Shown: one piece after another, positions 34,519 through 44,516 of the stretch | Layout of the letters: every line of letters begins with the position of its first letter | Position numbering within the stretch: position 1 is the first letter of the stretch | DNA from: a bacterium | Lineage (GTDB): Bacteria; Desulfobacterota; Binatia; HRBIN30; CADEER01 | NCBI GenBank assembly: GCA_030430165.1 | Contig: JAUIGL010000025.1 | Coordinates: 1-64,000, forward strand | Reading direction: 5' to 3' | DNA length: 64,000 bases | The notes under the pieces: model-generated | What the model was told of the DNA's origin: nothing | The model's database searches: none | The model's input: the letters and a program-made list of their open reading frames with translations, nothing else | Made by a program: the position numbers and the translations under genes

Positions 34519-36129
34519 CTAGCGGCGTCGTCTCCACACCACCGCCGCCGGAATCAGCAGCAGCAGGAAGTTGGCCGCCGCGTCCGACGCCGTCGGCGCC
34601 GGCGCGATCGCACAGCTGTCGTCTTCGGTGCTGACGCGCACCGTCGGCGTGCTGGTCGCCGGGATCGGAGTCAGCGTCGGCTCCTCGGTCGGCGTATTCG
34701 TCGGCGTCGCGGTCGGCGGCGCGATGACGCCAACCTCACCGCCGTCGCAATCGATCGCGGACCCGTTGGCGGTGGCCGCCGGGCACTCGATGGCAACCGT
34801 GCCGGCGGCGACGCCCTCGGCAATCGCGACCGAGCACGAGTAGACCACTCCGACCGGAACGTCGCCGGTCTCGCCCAGGGTGGCCGAGACGGTGGTCCCG
34901 GGCACGCCCTCGAAGCTACCGTCGATGCCCTCGCTGGCGTCGCAGCTGGCAATCGTCAGTCCGGTTCCGGCGGCGAGATCGTTGGTCACCGAGTCGGCGG
35001 AAGTCGCGCCGCCGCTCAGCGTCACCTCGACGGCTACGGTGGTCCCGGCGAGGCCGGAGGCATCGCCGACGTCGAGCGAGTAGGCGCCGACGATCGGCTC
35101 GCACTCGTTGTCGACGCACATCTCATCCTGGCCGCAGTCGCTGTTCTCGCGACAGTCGACGCAAGTCTGATTGACGCAGACCCCGTCGGGACATTGCGAG
35201 TCCTCTTCGCATTCCGGCGGAATCGGCACGCAGATGCCGTCGTCGCTGCACTCCTCGCCGGAGTCGCACTCTTCGCTGTTGTCGCAGAACTGCGGGCGGC
35301 ACATGCCTTCCGGATCACAGACCGCGCTCGGGTCGTCGCAGTCCTCGTCTTCGTCGCAGGGACGCGGCACGCAGGTACCGGTGTCGGTGGTGCCGCTGGT
35401 GGTCGCCGGCAGGACGACCAGGCAGTCCGACCCAGGCGGGCACATCGGGTTTTCGGGATCGCACGGCTGCGGCAGGCAGGTACCGTCCTGACAGGTCGTG
35501 CCGGTCGGACAATCACGGTCTTCGGTGCAAACCGGAACCGTCGCAGTCGCCGTCGGCGTGGGTTCTTCGGTCGGCGGAACCGTGGTCGGCGTAGGCGTCG
35601 CTCCGCCACCGACCGAGATCACCCCGTCGTCGCCGATCGAATCGATCTCCATGCCGAGCTGGTCGCCGATCAGGACGTTGGTGGCCTCGAGGGTGAACAT
35701 CTCCCCCTCCATGGCGTCGCCGCTGATCCCGAAGTTGCAGACGACCAGGTCGCCGTTGCCCAGAGGCGGGATCGGGTCCGGCGCTCCGAGAACCGAGATT
35801 TCGACGTTGACGGTCCCCGGCGAGAGAATGCGCCCGCTCACCTGGTGAGTCGAGGAAATGCGGTCGTCGAGCACACAGTTGTCGGCCACGGGCTCGGTGA
35901 ACGTCACGTCCCCGTCCGGATAGACGATGTCGATTCCGGCCGAAGCCGCGGCCCCTCCGTCGTCTCCACTCAAGTTGAGCGGAACTCCGACCGTGCTGCC
36001 GGCCTCACCTTCGGTGTCGACGATCGACAACGTTACCGATGGGCCGTTGCCCGCGAGCGCCAGTGACACGGGCAGCACCACCCCAATCGCCAGGGCGCCA
36101 CCCACCAGCCACTTGTTCGTCAACCTCAT
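34519..36129 (-). CDS. secreted cohesin-like, Cys-rich protein with C-terminal sorting tail
   Basis: A 536-residue protein. Signal peptide about 1-27. Residues 28-173 look like a cohesin-type beta-sandwich: SVTLSIVDTEGEAGSTVGVPLNLS at the front, a Cys-containing strand, DDGVISV at the end. After a Thr/Pro linker, residues 200-343 are Cys-rich modules (C..DRDCPTGTTCQDGTC pattern, repeated about 5 times). A second sandwich (349-469, VGDASGLAGTTVAVEVTLSG) and another Thr/Pro linker follow. The end has DDSCAIAP, a hydrophobic run and WRRRR: a Cys-type sorting signal for surface anchoring. ATG at 36129 follows GGAGGAGAA. The dockerin-bearing gene is 71 bases upstream. Confidence 0.72.
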   Translation of the reverse strand: MRLTNKWLVGGALAIGVVLPVSLALAGNGPSVTLSIVDTEGEAGSTVGVPLNLSGDDGGAAASAGIDIVYPDGDVTFTEPVADNCVLDDRISSTHQVSGRILSPGTVNVEISVLGAPDPIPPLGNGDLVVCNFGISGDAMEGEMFTLEATNVLIGDQLGMEIDSIGDDGVISVGGGATPTPTTVPPTEEPTPTATATVPVCTEDRDCPTGTTCQDGTCLPQPCDPENPMCPPGSDCLVVLPATTSGTTDTGTCVPRPCDEDEDCDDPSAVCDPEGMCRPQFCDNSEECDSGEECSDDGICVPIPPECEEDSQCPDGVCVNQTCVDCRENSDCGQDEMCVDNECEPIVGAYSLDVGDASGLAGTTVAVEVTLSGGATSADSVTNDLAAGTGLTIASCDASEGIDGSFEGVPGTTVSATLGETGDVPVGVVYSCSVAIAEGVAAGTVAIECPAATANGSAIDCDGGEVGVIAPPTATPTNTPTEEPTLTPIPATSTPTVRVSTEDDSCAIAPAPTASDAAANFLLLLIPAAVVWRRRR

Positions 36130-36200
36130 AACTTTTCTCCTCCCGTGCTCGAGCCGCATTCGATCCTCCCCCGCAAGGGGCATGTAGAACGGAGGGGCAG

Positions 36201-38990
36201 CTAGAACTGCCCCGGACAGCCGTTGTTGATGTTGAGAATCGCCAAGGTGATGTCGTTGGCGCGAACCCGACCGTCGCCGTCCTGGTCGGCCGCCAAGCAA
36301 GTCGTGACATCGGCGATACCATTGATGATGTTGATCATCGCAGTGATCTCGTTGCTGCGAACACGTCCGTCGAGGTTACAGTCGCCGACACACTCGCAGC
36401 TGCGAACACCCGACATCTCGGAATCGTCGATGCAAGCCTGGCGATCGAGACAATCGCGGAAGGTCTCGCACTCGATGTCCGGCACGCACTGCATGTTGCG
36501 ACAGACCAGACCCTGCGGGCAGTCGTCGTCGGTTTCGCACGGCGGCGGCGTGTCGACCAGGATCGACCCGTCGGCCACTACCGAGTTGAACGGCTGCGCG
36601 TTCGGATCGCCGACCTCGGTGTGGATCGGATCGCCCAGCAAGGGGATCGTCGTGCCCGGCACGGCGGCCGGATCGACCCGGAACTTGCAGCTGGCGAACT
36701 CGCCTTCCCCGAAACTGTCGAGCGGGAACGGCAAGGTCGTGTCGATCGCGGCGACGCGGATCCGGCGCACGCCGAGCGGCGGCGGCGGAACCTGCGGCAA
36801 GCGAATCGCCGTGTCGTCGAAGGTTCCTTGCAGCGCCGGCGCGAGCTCGCACTGCGGGAAGGTGGCGCCGCTGCCCTCGACCCGAACCTCGATGTCGACC
36901 TGACTGGTGTCGATCAAGATGTCGGTGTGCGCCGACGAAACCTCGTCGCCGCCCTCGAGGACCAACGGGATCGTAACCACCTCACCGGGCGCCGCACCGC
37001 GCTCGCCTTCCATGGCGGGGATGCTGCCGATGTTGATGGTCCGCGTCTCGGAAGTGCGTTGCGCGCCGAAGATCAAAGGCACGCCCTCGCCCGGGCAACC
37101 GAGGCCCAGGTTGAGCACCGCGAGCGTGATATCGCATCCGGTCACCTCGTCGTCTTCGTTGACGTCGGCGGTGATACAGTCCTCCTCGGTACAGGCGCCG
37201 CCGAGGATGCACATCATCGTGCTGATCTCGGACCCGAAAGCGAGTCCGTTCAAGTTGCAGTCGCCACCGCACTCGCAGAAACCATCGATGCAGGTCTCGC
37301 GCTCGCCACGGCAGTCGAGATCGACCGTCTCGTCCTCACAAGGACGCGGCGGCACGCACACCTGCGCGCGACAGCGGTCGCACTCTTCGATCGGCGTTCC
37401 TTCGTCGCACGGACAGTCGTCGTCGGTGAGACAGGTCGGCAACGGTGTGTTGGTCGGCGTCGGCGTCGACGGATCGGTACAGACGTCGTCGATACAAACC
37501 AGCCCCATCGGACAATCCTCGTTCTCGTCGCAGGGGATGGTCGGCGTCGGCGTCGGCGCGGGAATACAACCGCCATCGGGACCGCAGATCGTACCCGGGT
37601 CGCAGTCGCTGTTGTCGCTGCAGGCGACGGTCGGCGTCGGCGGCGGCGAAGTCGGCGTCGGCGTCGGCAGGATGCCCACAGGACCGATGAAGATTTCCTG
37701 GAAGCCGCCACTCGAGCTGCTGTCGAGGTTGGTCGCCGACGACGCGAAGGTGACGAAGTCGCCGTCCGGACAGATGCTCGGCGGCAAATCAGGCGAGCTG
37801 CCGTTCTGCGCGTCGCCCGTGTCGTTCTTGCTGATCAGGATCGTCGTGCCTTCCTCGAGGTCGCGCACGTAGATCTGCGACCGGCCGTTGGTCGAAACTC
37901 CGTCGGTCAGGTTGCTGGCGAACGAGCCGAAGGCAACCCGCGAGCCGTCGCGCGTGATGCTCGGCGGAATCGCGATGTCGTTCGCCTCCTGTCCGGTGTT
38001 GCTGATGTTGAGGCGCTCGGTGACGCCGGTCGTGCAGTCGTGCAGGAAGATGTCGGGATGACCGTTGAGGTCGCCCTCGACGAGATTGCTCGCCTCCGAC
38101 TTGAACGCGACCAGCGTGCCGTCACTGTTCAGAGCCGGGTGAAAGCTCACGTCGTTGGCTTCCTCACCATCCGAGCTGACGCTGGCCCGGCAGGTAACCT
38201 GCCCGCCGCAGGCGACGTAGATGTCGTAGACTCCGTTGGTGTCCGCCCCCTCGCCCATCAGATTGGTGGCGCGCGAGGCGAAAGCGACACAGTTGCCGTC
38301 GCCGCTGATCGAAGGAGTAATACTCGGGCCGTCGGACTCGCCGCCGGCTCCCATGCTGACTCGGCTGACGACGCCGGCGCCGCGATCGTGCACGAAGATG
38401 TCGGCGGTCATGTTGTCGTCGCCGTCGACCAGGTTGGTCGCAACCGAGCTGAAGGCGACGCGCGAGCAATCGGCGCTGACACTCGAGTACGAGCTGCTGC
38501 CGTTCGCCGAAAAGCCGTCCGTGCCGACACTCATGAGCTCGTTGGTCGGCGGATCGGAGAGCACTCGGAGGACCACGTCGGTCCGATTGTTGGTGTCGTT
38601 GGGCACCAGATTGGTAGCGTCGGTGCTGAACGAGACACAGCTGCAGTTGTCGTCGATCGAGGGCCGGAACCGCTGCGCCATGCTGGGGCCATCGGCGCTG
38701 GCGCCATCGGGGGTTTCGCTGAGCCGCTCGACCCCGTTCGGCCCAACCAGATAGACGTCGGTGTAGCCGTTGCTGTCCCGCCCCTGCGGCAACAGGTTGG
38801 TGGCGTCGGTGTAGAAGGCCACGCACGCTCCGCCATTGCTGCATACCGGGCCGCTACTCGGAGCGTTGGGTTGAATACCCCCGACCGCTCCACTCTGCCC
38901 AAATGCCGGAACCGCTGCGGCAAAAACCAGCGCGGCTGCGGCCGCAAACCGAACGCCAATGCGAGATACTGCTCCTGATTGGCCCATCAT
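36201..38990 (-). CDS. secreted protein with propeller, dockerin-like pairs and cohesin-like domain
   Basis: A 929-residue protein. Signal peptide about 1-32. Residues 40-436 hold repeats of SVATNLV-DGD-N...DIFVHD type, a TolB/WD40-like propeller. Cys-rich modules (about 455-575) with Thr/Pro linkers follow. A dockerin-like pair sits at 576-633 (GDCNLNG..NEDDEVTGCDITLAV), a cohesin-like sandwich at 650-813, a Cys module at 817-835, and a second dockerin-like pair at 869-925 (GDCNLDGRVRSNEIT, DQDGDGRVRANDIT). ATG at 38990 with GGGAGG 9 bases before. A -35/-10 pair lies about 200 bases upstream. Function unknown; likely surface or extracellular, calcium-binding. Confidence 0.72.
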   Translation of the reverse strand: MMGQSGAVSRIGVRFAAAAALVFAAAVPAFGQSGAVGGIQPNAPSSGPVCSNGGACVAFYTDATNLLPQGRDSNGYTDVYLVGPNGVERLSETPDGASADGPSMAQRFRPSIDDNCSCVSFSTDATNLVPNDTNNRTDVVLRVLSDPPTNELMSVGTDGFSANGSSSYSSVSADCSRVAFSSVATNLVDGDDNMTADIFVHDRGAGVVSRVSMGAGGESDGPSITPSISGDGNCVAFASRATNLMGEGADTNGVYDIYVACGGQVTCRASVSSDGEEANDVSFHPALNSDGTLVAFKSEASNLVEGDLNGHPDIFLHDCTTGVTERLNISNTGQEANDIAIPPSITRDGSRVAFGSFASNLTDGVSTNGRSQIYVRDLEEGTTILISKNDTGDAQNGSSPDLPPSICPDGDFVTFASSATNLDSSSSGGFQEIFIGPVGILPTPTPTSPPPTPTVACSDNSDCDPGTICGPDGGCIPAPTPTPTIPCDENEDCPMGLVCIDDVCTDPSTPTPTNTPLPTCLTDDDCPCDEGTPIEECDRCRAQVCVPPRPCEDETVDLDCRGERETCIDGFCECGGDCNLNGLAFGSEISTMMCILGGACTEEDCITADVNEDDEVTGCDITLAVLNLGLGCPGEGVPLIFGAQRTSETRTINIGSIPAMEGERGAAPGEVVTIPLVLEGGDEVSSAHTDILIDTSQVDIEVRVEGSGATFPQCELAPALQGTFDDTAIRLPQVPPPPLGVRRIRVAAIDTTLPFPLDSFGEGEFASCKFRVDPAAVPGTTIPLLGDPIHTEVGDPNAQPFNSVVADGSILVDTPPPCETDDDCPQGLVCRNMQCVPDIECETFRDCLDRQACIDDSEMSGVRSCECVGDCNLDGRVRSNEITAMINIINGIADVTTCLAADQDGDGRVRANDITLAILNINNGCPGQF

Positions 38991-39320
38991 CCGGTGCTAC
39001 CTCCCAAGATCCGTCGCTACTCGGCCCGCCGCCGACCTCGGTCAGTCCCGCGGGCTCAGTGACTTCACACTCCGGCCGGGAAACCGCGCGGCGCAAGAAC
39101 CGCTCCCGGCATTCGAAGTCTAACTCCCATCCCAATCCATAACGCCAATCGGCGCCCCTCATTACAAGGGCAAAAAATCGAGGGAAACAGTACAACGCCC
39201 CACCCCAAAGTCAAGGATTTTTGGGATACGGGAATGCCCGGAGGCTTTCTGCCACAATGCCTCCGACAGAGCGCGGCGAGCTGCCAAAACGGCGTTATGC
39301 CGGCGCGGGTGGGTGGGTTA
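38991..39320. other. intergenic region with promoter
   Basis: About 330 bases between the secreted protein and the tRNA gene, read towards the minus strand. It contains the promoter at 39187-39214 and, just above it, ATCCCAAAAATCC. I see no gene. Confidence 0.6.
39187..39214 (-). promoter_or_regulatory. possible sigma70 promoter of 36201-38990
   Basis: Minus-strand TTGACT (39209-39214) and TACTGT (39187-39192), spacer 16. It is about 200 bases before the start codon. Confidence 0.4.
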
Positions 39321-39393
39321 TGGAGCTGATCGGAATTGAACCGACGACCTCCTGAATGCCATTCAGGCGCTCTCCCAACTGAGCTACAGCCCC
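39321..39393 (-). tRNA. tRNA-Ala (anticodon GGC)
   Basis: A 73-base cloverleaf: acceptor GGGGCTG pairs with CAGCTCC, D-arm CTCAGTTGGGAGAG, anticodon stem CCTGA/TCAGG with loop ATGGCAT (anticodon GGC), and T-arm CGGTTCAATTCCG. Discriminator is A. The 3' CCA is not encoded; the DNA continues TAA. It reads GCC codons. Confidence 0.95.
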
Positions 39394-39509
39394 GTGTTCC
39401 AAACCCAACGAATCGGATACCCGAATGATGCACCGGAATCAACTTGGATCTGGCGCCTCGCACATCACCTCCGCCACCACGGGCGGATCGAGACGCAACC
39501 AAACCGTGT

Positions 39510-40835
39510 TTATTTTTTTCCTTTACGGCTCCGATCGAGGCGCTGCCTGATCGCGGCCTCCGCTCCCCGCTCGGTCGGCTCGTAGTAGCGGGTGCCGCTG
39601 AGCCGCTCCGGCAGGTGGCCGTGGCCGACCCGCGCATCCGCCTGAGCATGGGCGTACTCGTACCCCTCGCCGTAGCCGAGATCCTTCATCAGGCGCGTCG
39701 GCGCGTTGCGCAGGTGGTTCGGCACCGGCAAGGCACCGTGACGGCGAACGTCCTCGGCAGCGGCCCCCATGGCGCTGTAGGCGGCGTTCGATTTGAGCGC
39801 CGACGCCAGGTAGACGGCCGCATGCGCCAGTGGAATGCGGCCCTCGGGCAATCCGACGAAGTCGAACGCATCGCGCGCGGCGACCGCCAGCGGCAGCGCC
39901 TGCGGGTCGGCATTGCCGATGTCCTCGGAGGCGAAGATCACCATCCGCCGGGCGATGAAGCGAGGGTCCTCGCCGGCCTCCAGCATGCGCATCAGCCAGT
40001 ACACGGCGGCATCGGGATCGCTGCCGCGCATCGATTTTATGAACGCCGAGATGACGTTGTAATGCTCCTCGCCGCCCTTGTCGTAAAGTAGCGCGCGGCG
40101 CTGCGCCGCCTCCTCGACCTGCGACAGCTCGATGGTGCCGTCGCCGCTCAGCTGCGCCGCCGCCTCCAGCGTGTTCAGCGCAGAGCGAGCGTCACCGGCG
40201 GCGTGCGCCAACAAGAACTCGAGGGCATCGCTCGCCAGCGCGAGCCCTCGTTCGCCGAGGCCGCGCTCGCCGTCGTCGAGCGCGCGCTCGACCAGGGCCC
40301 GTAAATCCTCGGGCGAAAGCGCCTCGAGGACCACCACGGAGCAGCGCGACAGCAGCGGCGCGATGACCTCGAACGAGGGGTTCTCGGTGGTCGCGCCGAT
40401 CAGCGTCACGGTGCCGTCCTCGACGTGCGGCAGCAACGCGTCCTGCTGCGACTTGTTGAAGCGATGGATCTCGTCGACGAACAACACCGGCCGCGGCCCG
40501 CCGCGGCCGCGCTCGGCACGCGCCCCGGCGACCGCCTGGCGCAGTTCCTTGACGCCGGACATCACCGCCGAAAAGTGGATGCAGCGCGCCTGCGAGGCCT
40601 GCGCCAGCAAGCGAGCCAGCGTCGTCTTGCCGGTCCCCGGCGGGCCCCACAGGATCAAGCTCTGCAGCGCGCCACCGCGCATCATTTCGCCGATCAGCTT
40701 CGACGGGCCGACCAGATGATGCTGGCCGACGTACTCGTCGAGATTGCGCGGACGCATCCGCTCGGCGAGCGGCGCGTCGCCGGCCACCTCGGGCGCGGCT
40801 TCGTCGGCGCCGCCAAACAAGCTTCCCTGTGTCAT
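39510..40835 (-). CDS. rarA: replication-associated recombination protein RarA (MgsA)
   Basis: A 441-residue AAA+ ATPase. Walker [10 protein letters not shown] and Walker [10 protein letters not shown], sensor TTENPSFEV, the SRC arginine-finger region SRCSVVV, and the C-terminal clamp-loader-like domain with [28 protein letters not shown] and PNHLRNAPT are all present, matching RarA. It acts at stalled replication forks. Divergent from nadK with an 86-base gap. Length is typical. Confidence 0.95.
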   Translation of the reverse strand: MTQGSLFGGADEAAPEVAGDAPLAERMRPRNLDEYVGQHHLVGPSKLIGEMMRGGALQSLILWGPPGTGKTTLARLLAQASQARCIHFSAVMSGVKELRQAVAGARAERGRGGPRPVLFVDEIHRFNKSQQDALLPHVEDGTVTLIGATTENPSFEVIAPLLSRCSVVVLEALSPEDLRALVERALDDGERGLGERGLALASDALEFLLAHAAGDARSALNTLEAAAQLSGDGTIELSQVEEAAQRRALLYDKGGEEHYNVISAFIKSMRGSDPDAAVYWLMRMLEAGEDPRFIARRMVIFASEDIGNADPQALPLAVAARDAFDFVGLPEGRIPLAHAAVYLASALKSNAAYSAMGAAAEDVRRHGALPVPNHLRNAPTRLMKDLGYGEGYEYAHAQADARVGHGHLPERLSGTRYYEPTERGAEAAIRQRLDRSRKGKK

Positions 40836-40921
40836 GCTGGCGCAGCGTACGGCTTGAGGGGTGTGGCGTACAAGGCGCCCCGACTATTCGCGCCGCCAAC
40901 GCGGCCTGCTATGTTGCGCTC

Positions 40922-41767
40922 GTGCGCAAGGTGGGATTGGTCATCAAGCGCGATCGCGCGGAAGCTGCCGAGATCGGACGCCAACTGGTCGTCTGGCTGC
41001 GGCAGCGCTCGATTGCGGCGGTCGCCGAGCCGGACGCGGCGAACCAGCTCGGCTGCGACGCGGTCGAGCCCGGCGCAATCGGACGCGACTGCGAGCTGAT
41101 CGTGGTTCTCGGCGGCGACGGGACGCTGCTCAGCGCCGCCCGTGCGCTGCAGGGGCGCGCCGTCCCGCTGCTCGGCGTCAATCTCGGAGCGCTCGGTTTT
41201 CTCACCGCGGTCACCACCGACGAGATCTACCCCCTGCTCGAAGCAGCGCTCGACGGCCGGGCCGAGATCGAGGAGCGCACCACGCTCGAGGTGCGCTTCG
41301 GCGACTCCGGCGACACGCGGCGCGTCCTCAACGACGTGGTCGCTTCGAAAGGCGGAGCGCTGGCTCGCATCGTCGACCTCGAGACCCGCGTCGACGGACA
41401 CCTGGTCTGCATCTACAAGGCGGACGGCCTGATCGTCGCCACGCCGACCGGATCGACCGCCTACTCGCTTTCGGCCGGGGGGCCGATCGTCTTCCCTTCC
41501 CTCGACGTCATCGTCCTCTCGCCGATTTGCCCGCATACCCTCACCAACCGGCCGATGGTGCTCGACGGCTCGTCGGTGGTCGAGGTCGAGGTCCACTCCC
41601 CGGATGGATCGATCGACGTCACCCTCGACGGACAGGAGGGCATCTCACTGGCCGACGGCGAAAGCTTCACCGTCAGCAAGAGCGAGACCACGGTCCGGCT
41701 GGTCCAACTGTCGGGTCGCTCCCACTTCGAAGTCCTGCGCCGCAAGCTGCGCTGGGGACAGCGCTGA
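40922..41767 (+). CDS. nadK: NAD kinase
   Basis: A 281-residue NAD kinase. Motifs: [18 protein letters not shown] (GGDGT), [10 protein letters not shown], and [24 protein letters not shown] with SPICPHTL. It phosphorylates NAD to NADP. I chose GTG at 40922 ([14 protein letters not shown]) because it fits the family start and upstream sequence is not conserved. recN follows after 12 bases, giving the frequent nadK-recN pair. Confidence 0.95.
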   Translation: MRKVGLVIKRDRAEAAEIGRQLVVWLRQRSIAAVAEPDAANQLGCDAVEPGAIGRDCELIVVLGGDGTLLSAARALQGRAVPLLGVNLGALGFLTAVTTDEIYPLLEAALDGRAEIEERTTLEVRFGDSGDTRRVLNDVVASKGGALARIVDLETRVDGHLVCIYKADGLIVATPTGSTAYSLSAGGPIVFPSLDVIVLSPICPHTLTNRPMVLDGSSVVEVEVHSPDGSIDVTLDGQEGISLADGESFTVSKSETTVRLVQLSGRSHFEVLRRKLRWGQR

Positions 41768-41779
41768 GCGAGATCGGGA

Positions 41780-43447
41780 ATGCTGCGCGAGCTGCGCATC
41801 GCCAACGTCGCCATCATCGATGACCTGACGATTCGATTCGGCGCCGGGCTCAACGTCATCACCGGTGAAACCGGGGCCGGCAAGAGCATCCTGTTGCGCG
41901 CGCTCGCTCTGCTCTGCGGCGGCCGCGCGACTCCCGACCTGGTGCGCGGCGACACCGATACCGCGACCATCGAGGGAATCTTCGACGTCACTCTCGACGA
42001 CGCCCTCGCCGACGATCTCGGCATCGACGCCGGCGACGACGAGCTGATCGTGCGCCGGCGCGTCGCGCGCACCGGTAAGGGACGGATTCACGTCAACGGC
42101 GGCGCCGCCACCGCCTCGATGCTGCGCCGCCTCAGCGAGAACCTGGTGCACATCTACGGACAGCACGAGCAGGCGCTGCTGCTGCGTCCGGCCAACCACC
42201 TCGACTACCTCGATCAGTTCGGCGGCCTGGGCGACGAGCGCGCCGCCATGGCGGCCGCCTACGCCGATCTGAGAAAGGCCCAGCGCCGCCTCGGAGAGGT
42301 CGAGGAGCGCGCCCGCTCGCTCGGCGAGCGCCGCGAGCTGCTCGAGTTCCAACGCAACGAGCTCGCCGCCGCCGCACTCGTCGAAGGCGAGGAGGCAGAG
42401 CTGCGCAGCGACCGCGAGCGCCTGCGCCACGCCGGCCGTATCCACGAGGTCTGCAGCGCCGGCGACAACCTCCTCTACGCCGCCAACGACGCGATGGTGA
42501 CCCGACTGGCTCGCCTGGCTGCCGACCTCGAGGGTCTGAGCAGCGCCGTCGCCGCCCTGTCCTCCCCCGCCGAGCTGGTCGAGCAGGCTCGGCTGTTGCT
42601 CGAAGAAGCAGCGCTGCAGCTGCGCCAGATCGCGGGCGACGCGCGCGACGATCCGTCGCGGCTCGACGAGGTCGAGGATCGCCTGGCGCTGCTCAACCGC
42701 TTGGCGAAGAAGTACGCCGCGCCATCCGGCGAGCTGCCAGCGATTCTCGCCGAGGTCGAGCGCGAGCTCGAAGACCTCGAGAGCAACGCGCGCGACCGCG
42801 GCCAGGCGCGCGAAGCCCTCGAGGAAAGCCTGCGCAGCGCGGTCGTCTGCGCGACGACTCTCAGCAAACGGCGCAAGAAAGTGGGCGCCAACCTCGCCAA
42901 GGCGATGCGCGCCGAGCTGGCCAGCCTGGGGATGGAAGGCGGCGCTTTCGAAGTCGCGCGCGAGACCTCGGCCATGGCGGAGATCGACGACCTCACCGCG
43001 AGCGGTGCCGACCGCGTCGAATTCTTCCTCAGCGCGAACCGCGGCGAGGCGCCGCAAGCGCTGTCGCGCGTCGCCTCGGGCGGCGAGCTGTCGCGCATTC
43101 TGCTGGCGCTCAAGTCACTCACCGCGGGAAGCGTAGAAACCCCGATCCTCATTTTCGACGAGGTCGACGCCGGCATCGGCGGCAACGTCGCCGATGCCGT
43201 CGCCCGCAAGCTGCGCTTGCTCGCCGAGACGCACCAGGTTCTCTGCATCACCCACTTGCCGCAGATCGCCGCCCGCGCCGACCACCACTTCGCGGTGGAG
43301 AAGTCGGAACGCGGCGGACGAACGGTCAGCGAGACGCGGCCGCTGGGCGACGAGGAACGCGTCGCCGAGCTGTCGCGCATGCTTGGCGGCAGCTCCTCCG
43401 ACGAAGCAGCTCGCTACGCGCGCGAGCTGCTGGCAATGGGCCGCTGA
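41780..43447 (+). CDS. recN: DNA repair protein RecN
   Basis: A 555-residue SMC-like ATPase. MLRELRIANVAIIDDLTIRFGAGLNVITGETGAGKSIL gives the Walker A; a central coiled coil runs about residues 150-350; VASGGELSRILLALKSL is the ABC signature, and LIFDEVDAGIGG the Walker B. It acts in double-strand break repair with RecA. Directly follows nadK. No LexA box was evident upstream. Length normal. Confidence 0.96.
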   Translation: MLRELRIANVAIIDDLTIRFGAGLNVITGETGAGKSILLRALALLCGGRATPDLVRGDTDTATIEGIFDVTLDDALADDLGIDAGDDELIVRRRVARTGKGRIHVNGGAATASMLRRLSENLVHIYGQHEQALLLRPANHLDYLDQFGGLGDERAAMAAAYADLRKAQRRLGEVEERARSLGERRELLEFQRNELAAAALVEGEEAELRSDRERLRHAGRIHEVCSAGDNLLYAANDAMVTRLARLAADLEGLSSAVAALSSPAELVEQARLLLEEAALQLRQIAGDARDDPSRLDEVEDRLALLNRLAKKYAAPSGELPAILAEVERELEDLESNARDRGQAREALEESLRSAVVCATTLSKRRKKVGANLAKAMRAELASLGMEGGAFEVARETSAMAEIDDLTASGADRVEFFLSANRGEAPQALSRVASGGELSRILLALKSLTAGSVETPILIFDEVDAGIGGNVADAVARKLRLLAETHQVLCITHLPQIAARADHHFAVEKSERGGRTVSETRPLGDEERVAELSRMLGGSSSDEAARYARELLAMGR

Positions 43448-43484
43448 GCGCGGCAAAGCGCATCCGAGCGCCGCTCGCCGACGC

Positions 43485-43511
43485 TTGACTTGGCCTCAAT
43501 TCCCGTACTAT
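43485..43511 (+). promoter_or_regulatory. possible promoter of barrel gene
   Basis: TTGACT (43485-43490) and TACTAT (43506-43511), spacer 15. It lies 79 bases before the ATG at 43590. Confidence 0.4.
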
Positions 43512-43589
43512 TGCCGCCAGCAATCGGTTCTTTGGGGGGGCCGCTCAACCCGCCGACAGGACGGCGGGGCGACGAACAAGGAGGAGGCG

Positions 43590-44516
43590 ATGACGTTTCT
43601 CGGCAGGACCATTCTCGCGCTCTGCCTCCTGGCGGTGCCCGCACTCGCCGAAGAGGAGGAAGCGACTCCGGCCGATCACGTCACCGAGGCCGATCGCCTC
43701 TGGCAAAACTTCAACCGCGAAACCGCGGTCGTCGGATCGGGCACGCTGCGGCTCGCAGCACGGGTGTCGATCATCAACAAGGCGGTCGATGACGACGAGC
43801 CCGATCTCACCGGCTATCCGTTCATCGATCTGCTGCAGGAGATCGATATCGCCAACGGCAACGTCGGCGGCTGTCCGCCCGACGGCAACCAGCGACAGAC
43901 CTGCGCCAAGGTCGAGTCGATCGAAGGCATTCGCTTCGACGTGATGGGCGCCTACGGCCTCGGCTCCAACGTCGAGGTCGGCTTCGACATGCCGTTCTTC
44001 TCCGAGTCTCTCAAGTTCGTCGGCGACGATGAGCCGACCTGGAACACCGAGGACGTCGGCGACCTCGTGCTCTACGGGAAGTTCCGCAAGTCGCTGTCGA
44101 ACAGCGTCAGCATGGGCGCCGGGCTCGAGATGTCGGTCCCGACCGGACGCGAGAGCAAGCGCCTCGGTACCGGCGAGCTGGGATTCAACCCGTTCACCAA
44201 CATCCGCTACACCCGCGGCCGGTTGGCGCTGGGCGGCCACATCGGCTTCTACATGTCCGACGGCGACGTCGCCGACGTGCTCAACTACAGCACCTTCGCC
44301 ATCGCCCGCGCCAGCGAGAACCTCGCCTTCCGCATCGAGCTCAACGGCCGCTTCTTCCGCGACTTCGGCACCGACTTCAACGACGTCTCGCTGTGGCCCG
44401 GGTTCGACTTCCGCCTCGGCGACACCGTCGTCGTGCGGCCGCAGGGCAACGTCGGCCTCACCGGCGACGCCTGGGATTGGGGTCTCGGCGCGGCGATCGT
44501 CTGGACACCGCTCTAA
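43590..44516 (+). CDS. outer-membrane beta-barrel protein
   Basis: A 308-residue protein with a signal peptide (about 1-20, VPALAEEEE). The rest is a beta-rich barrel: alternating hydrophobic strands such as IRFDVMGAYGLGSNVEVGFDMPFF, ALGGHIGFYMSDG, FRIELNGRFFRDFGT, VVVRPQGNVGLTGDAW and a final GLGAAIVWTPL. It resembles transporter-type barrels of uncharacterised families. ATG at 43590 follows AAGGAGGAGG. Followed by an array of small hairpins and convergent with truA. Confidence 0.72.
   Translation: MTFLGRTILALCLLAVPALAEEEEATPADHVTEADRLWQNFNRETAVVGSGTLRLAARVSIINKAVDDDEPDLTGYPFIDLLQEIDIANGNVGGCPPDGNQRQTCAKVESIEGIRFDVMGAYGLGSNVEVGFDMPFFSESLKFVGDDEPTWNTEDVGDLVLYGKFRKSLSNSVSMGAGLEMSVPTGRESKRLGTGELGFNPFTNIRYTRGRLALGGHIGFYMSDGDVADVLNYSTFAIARASENLAFRIELNGRFFRDFGTDFNDVSLWPGFDFRLGDTVVVRPQGNVGLTGDAWDWGLGAAIVWTPL

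Noticed and set aside
36621-38978. 785-residue plus-strand frame opposite the propeller protein
   Set aside because: Antisense shadow of a gene with signal peptide, ribosome site and EF hands.
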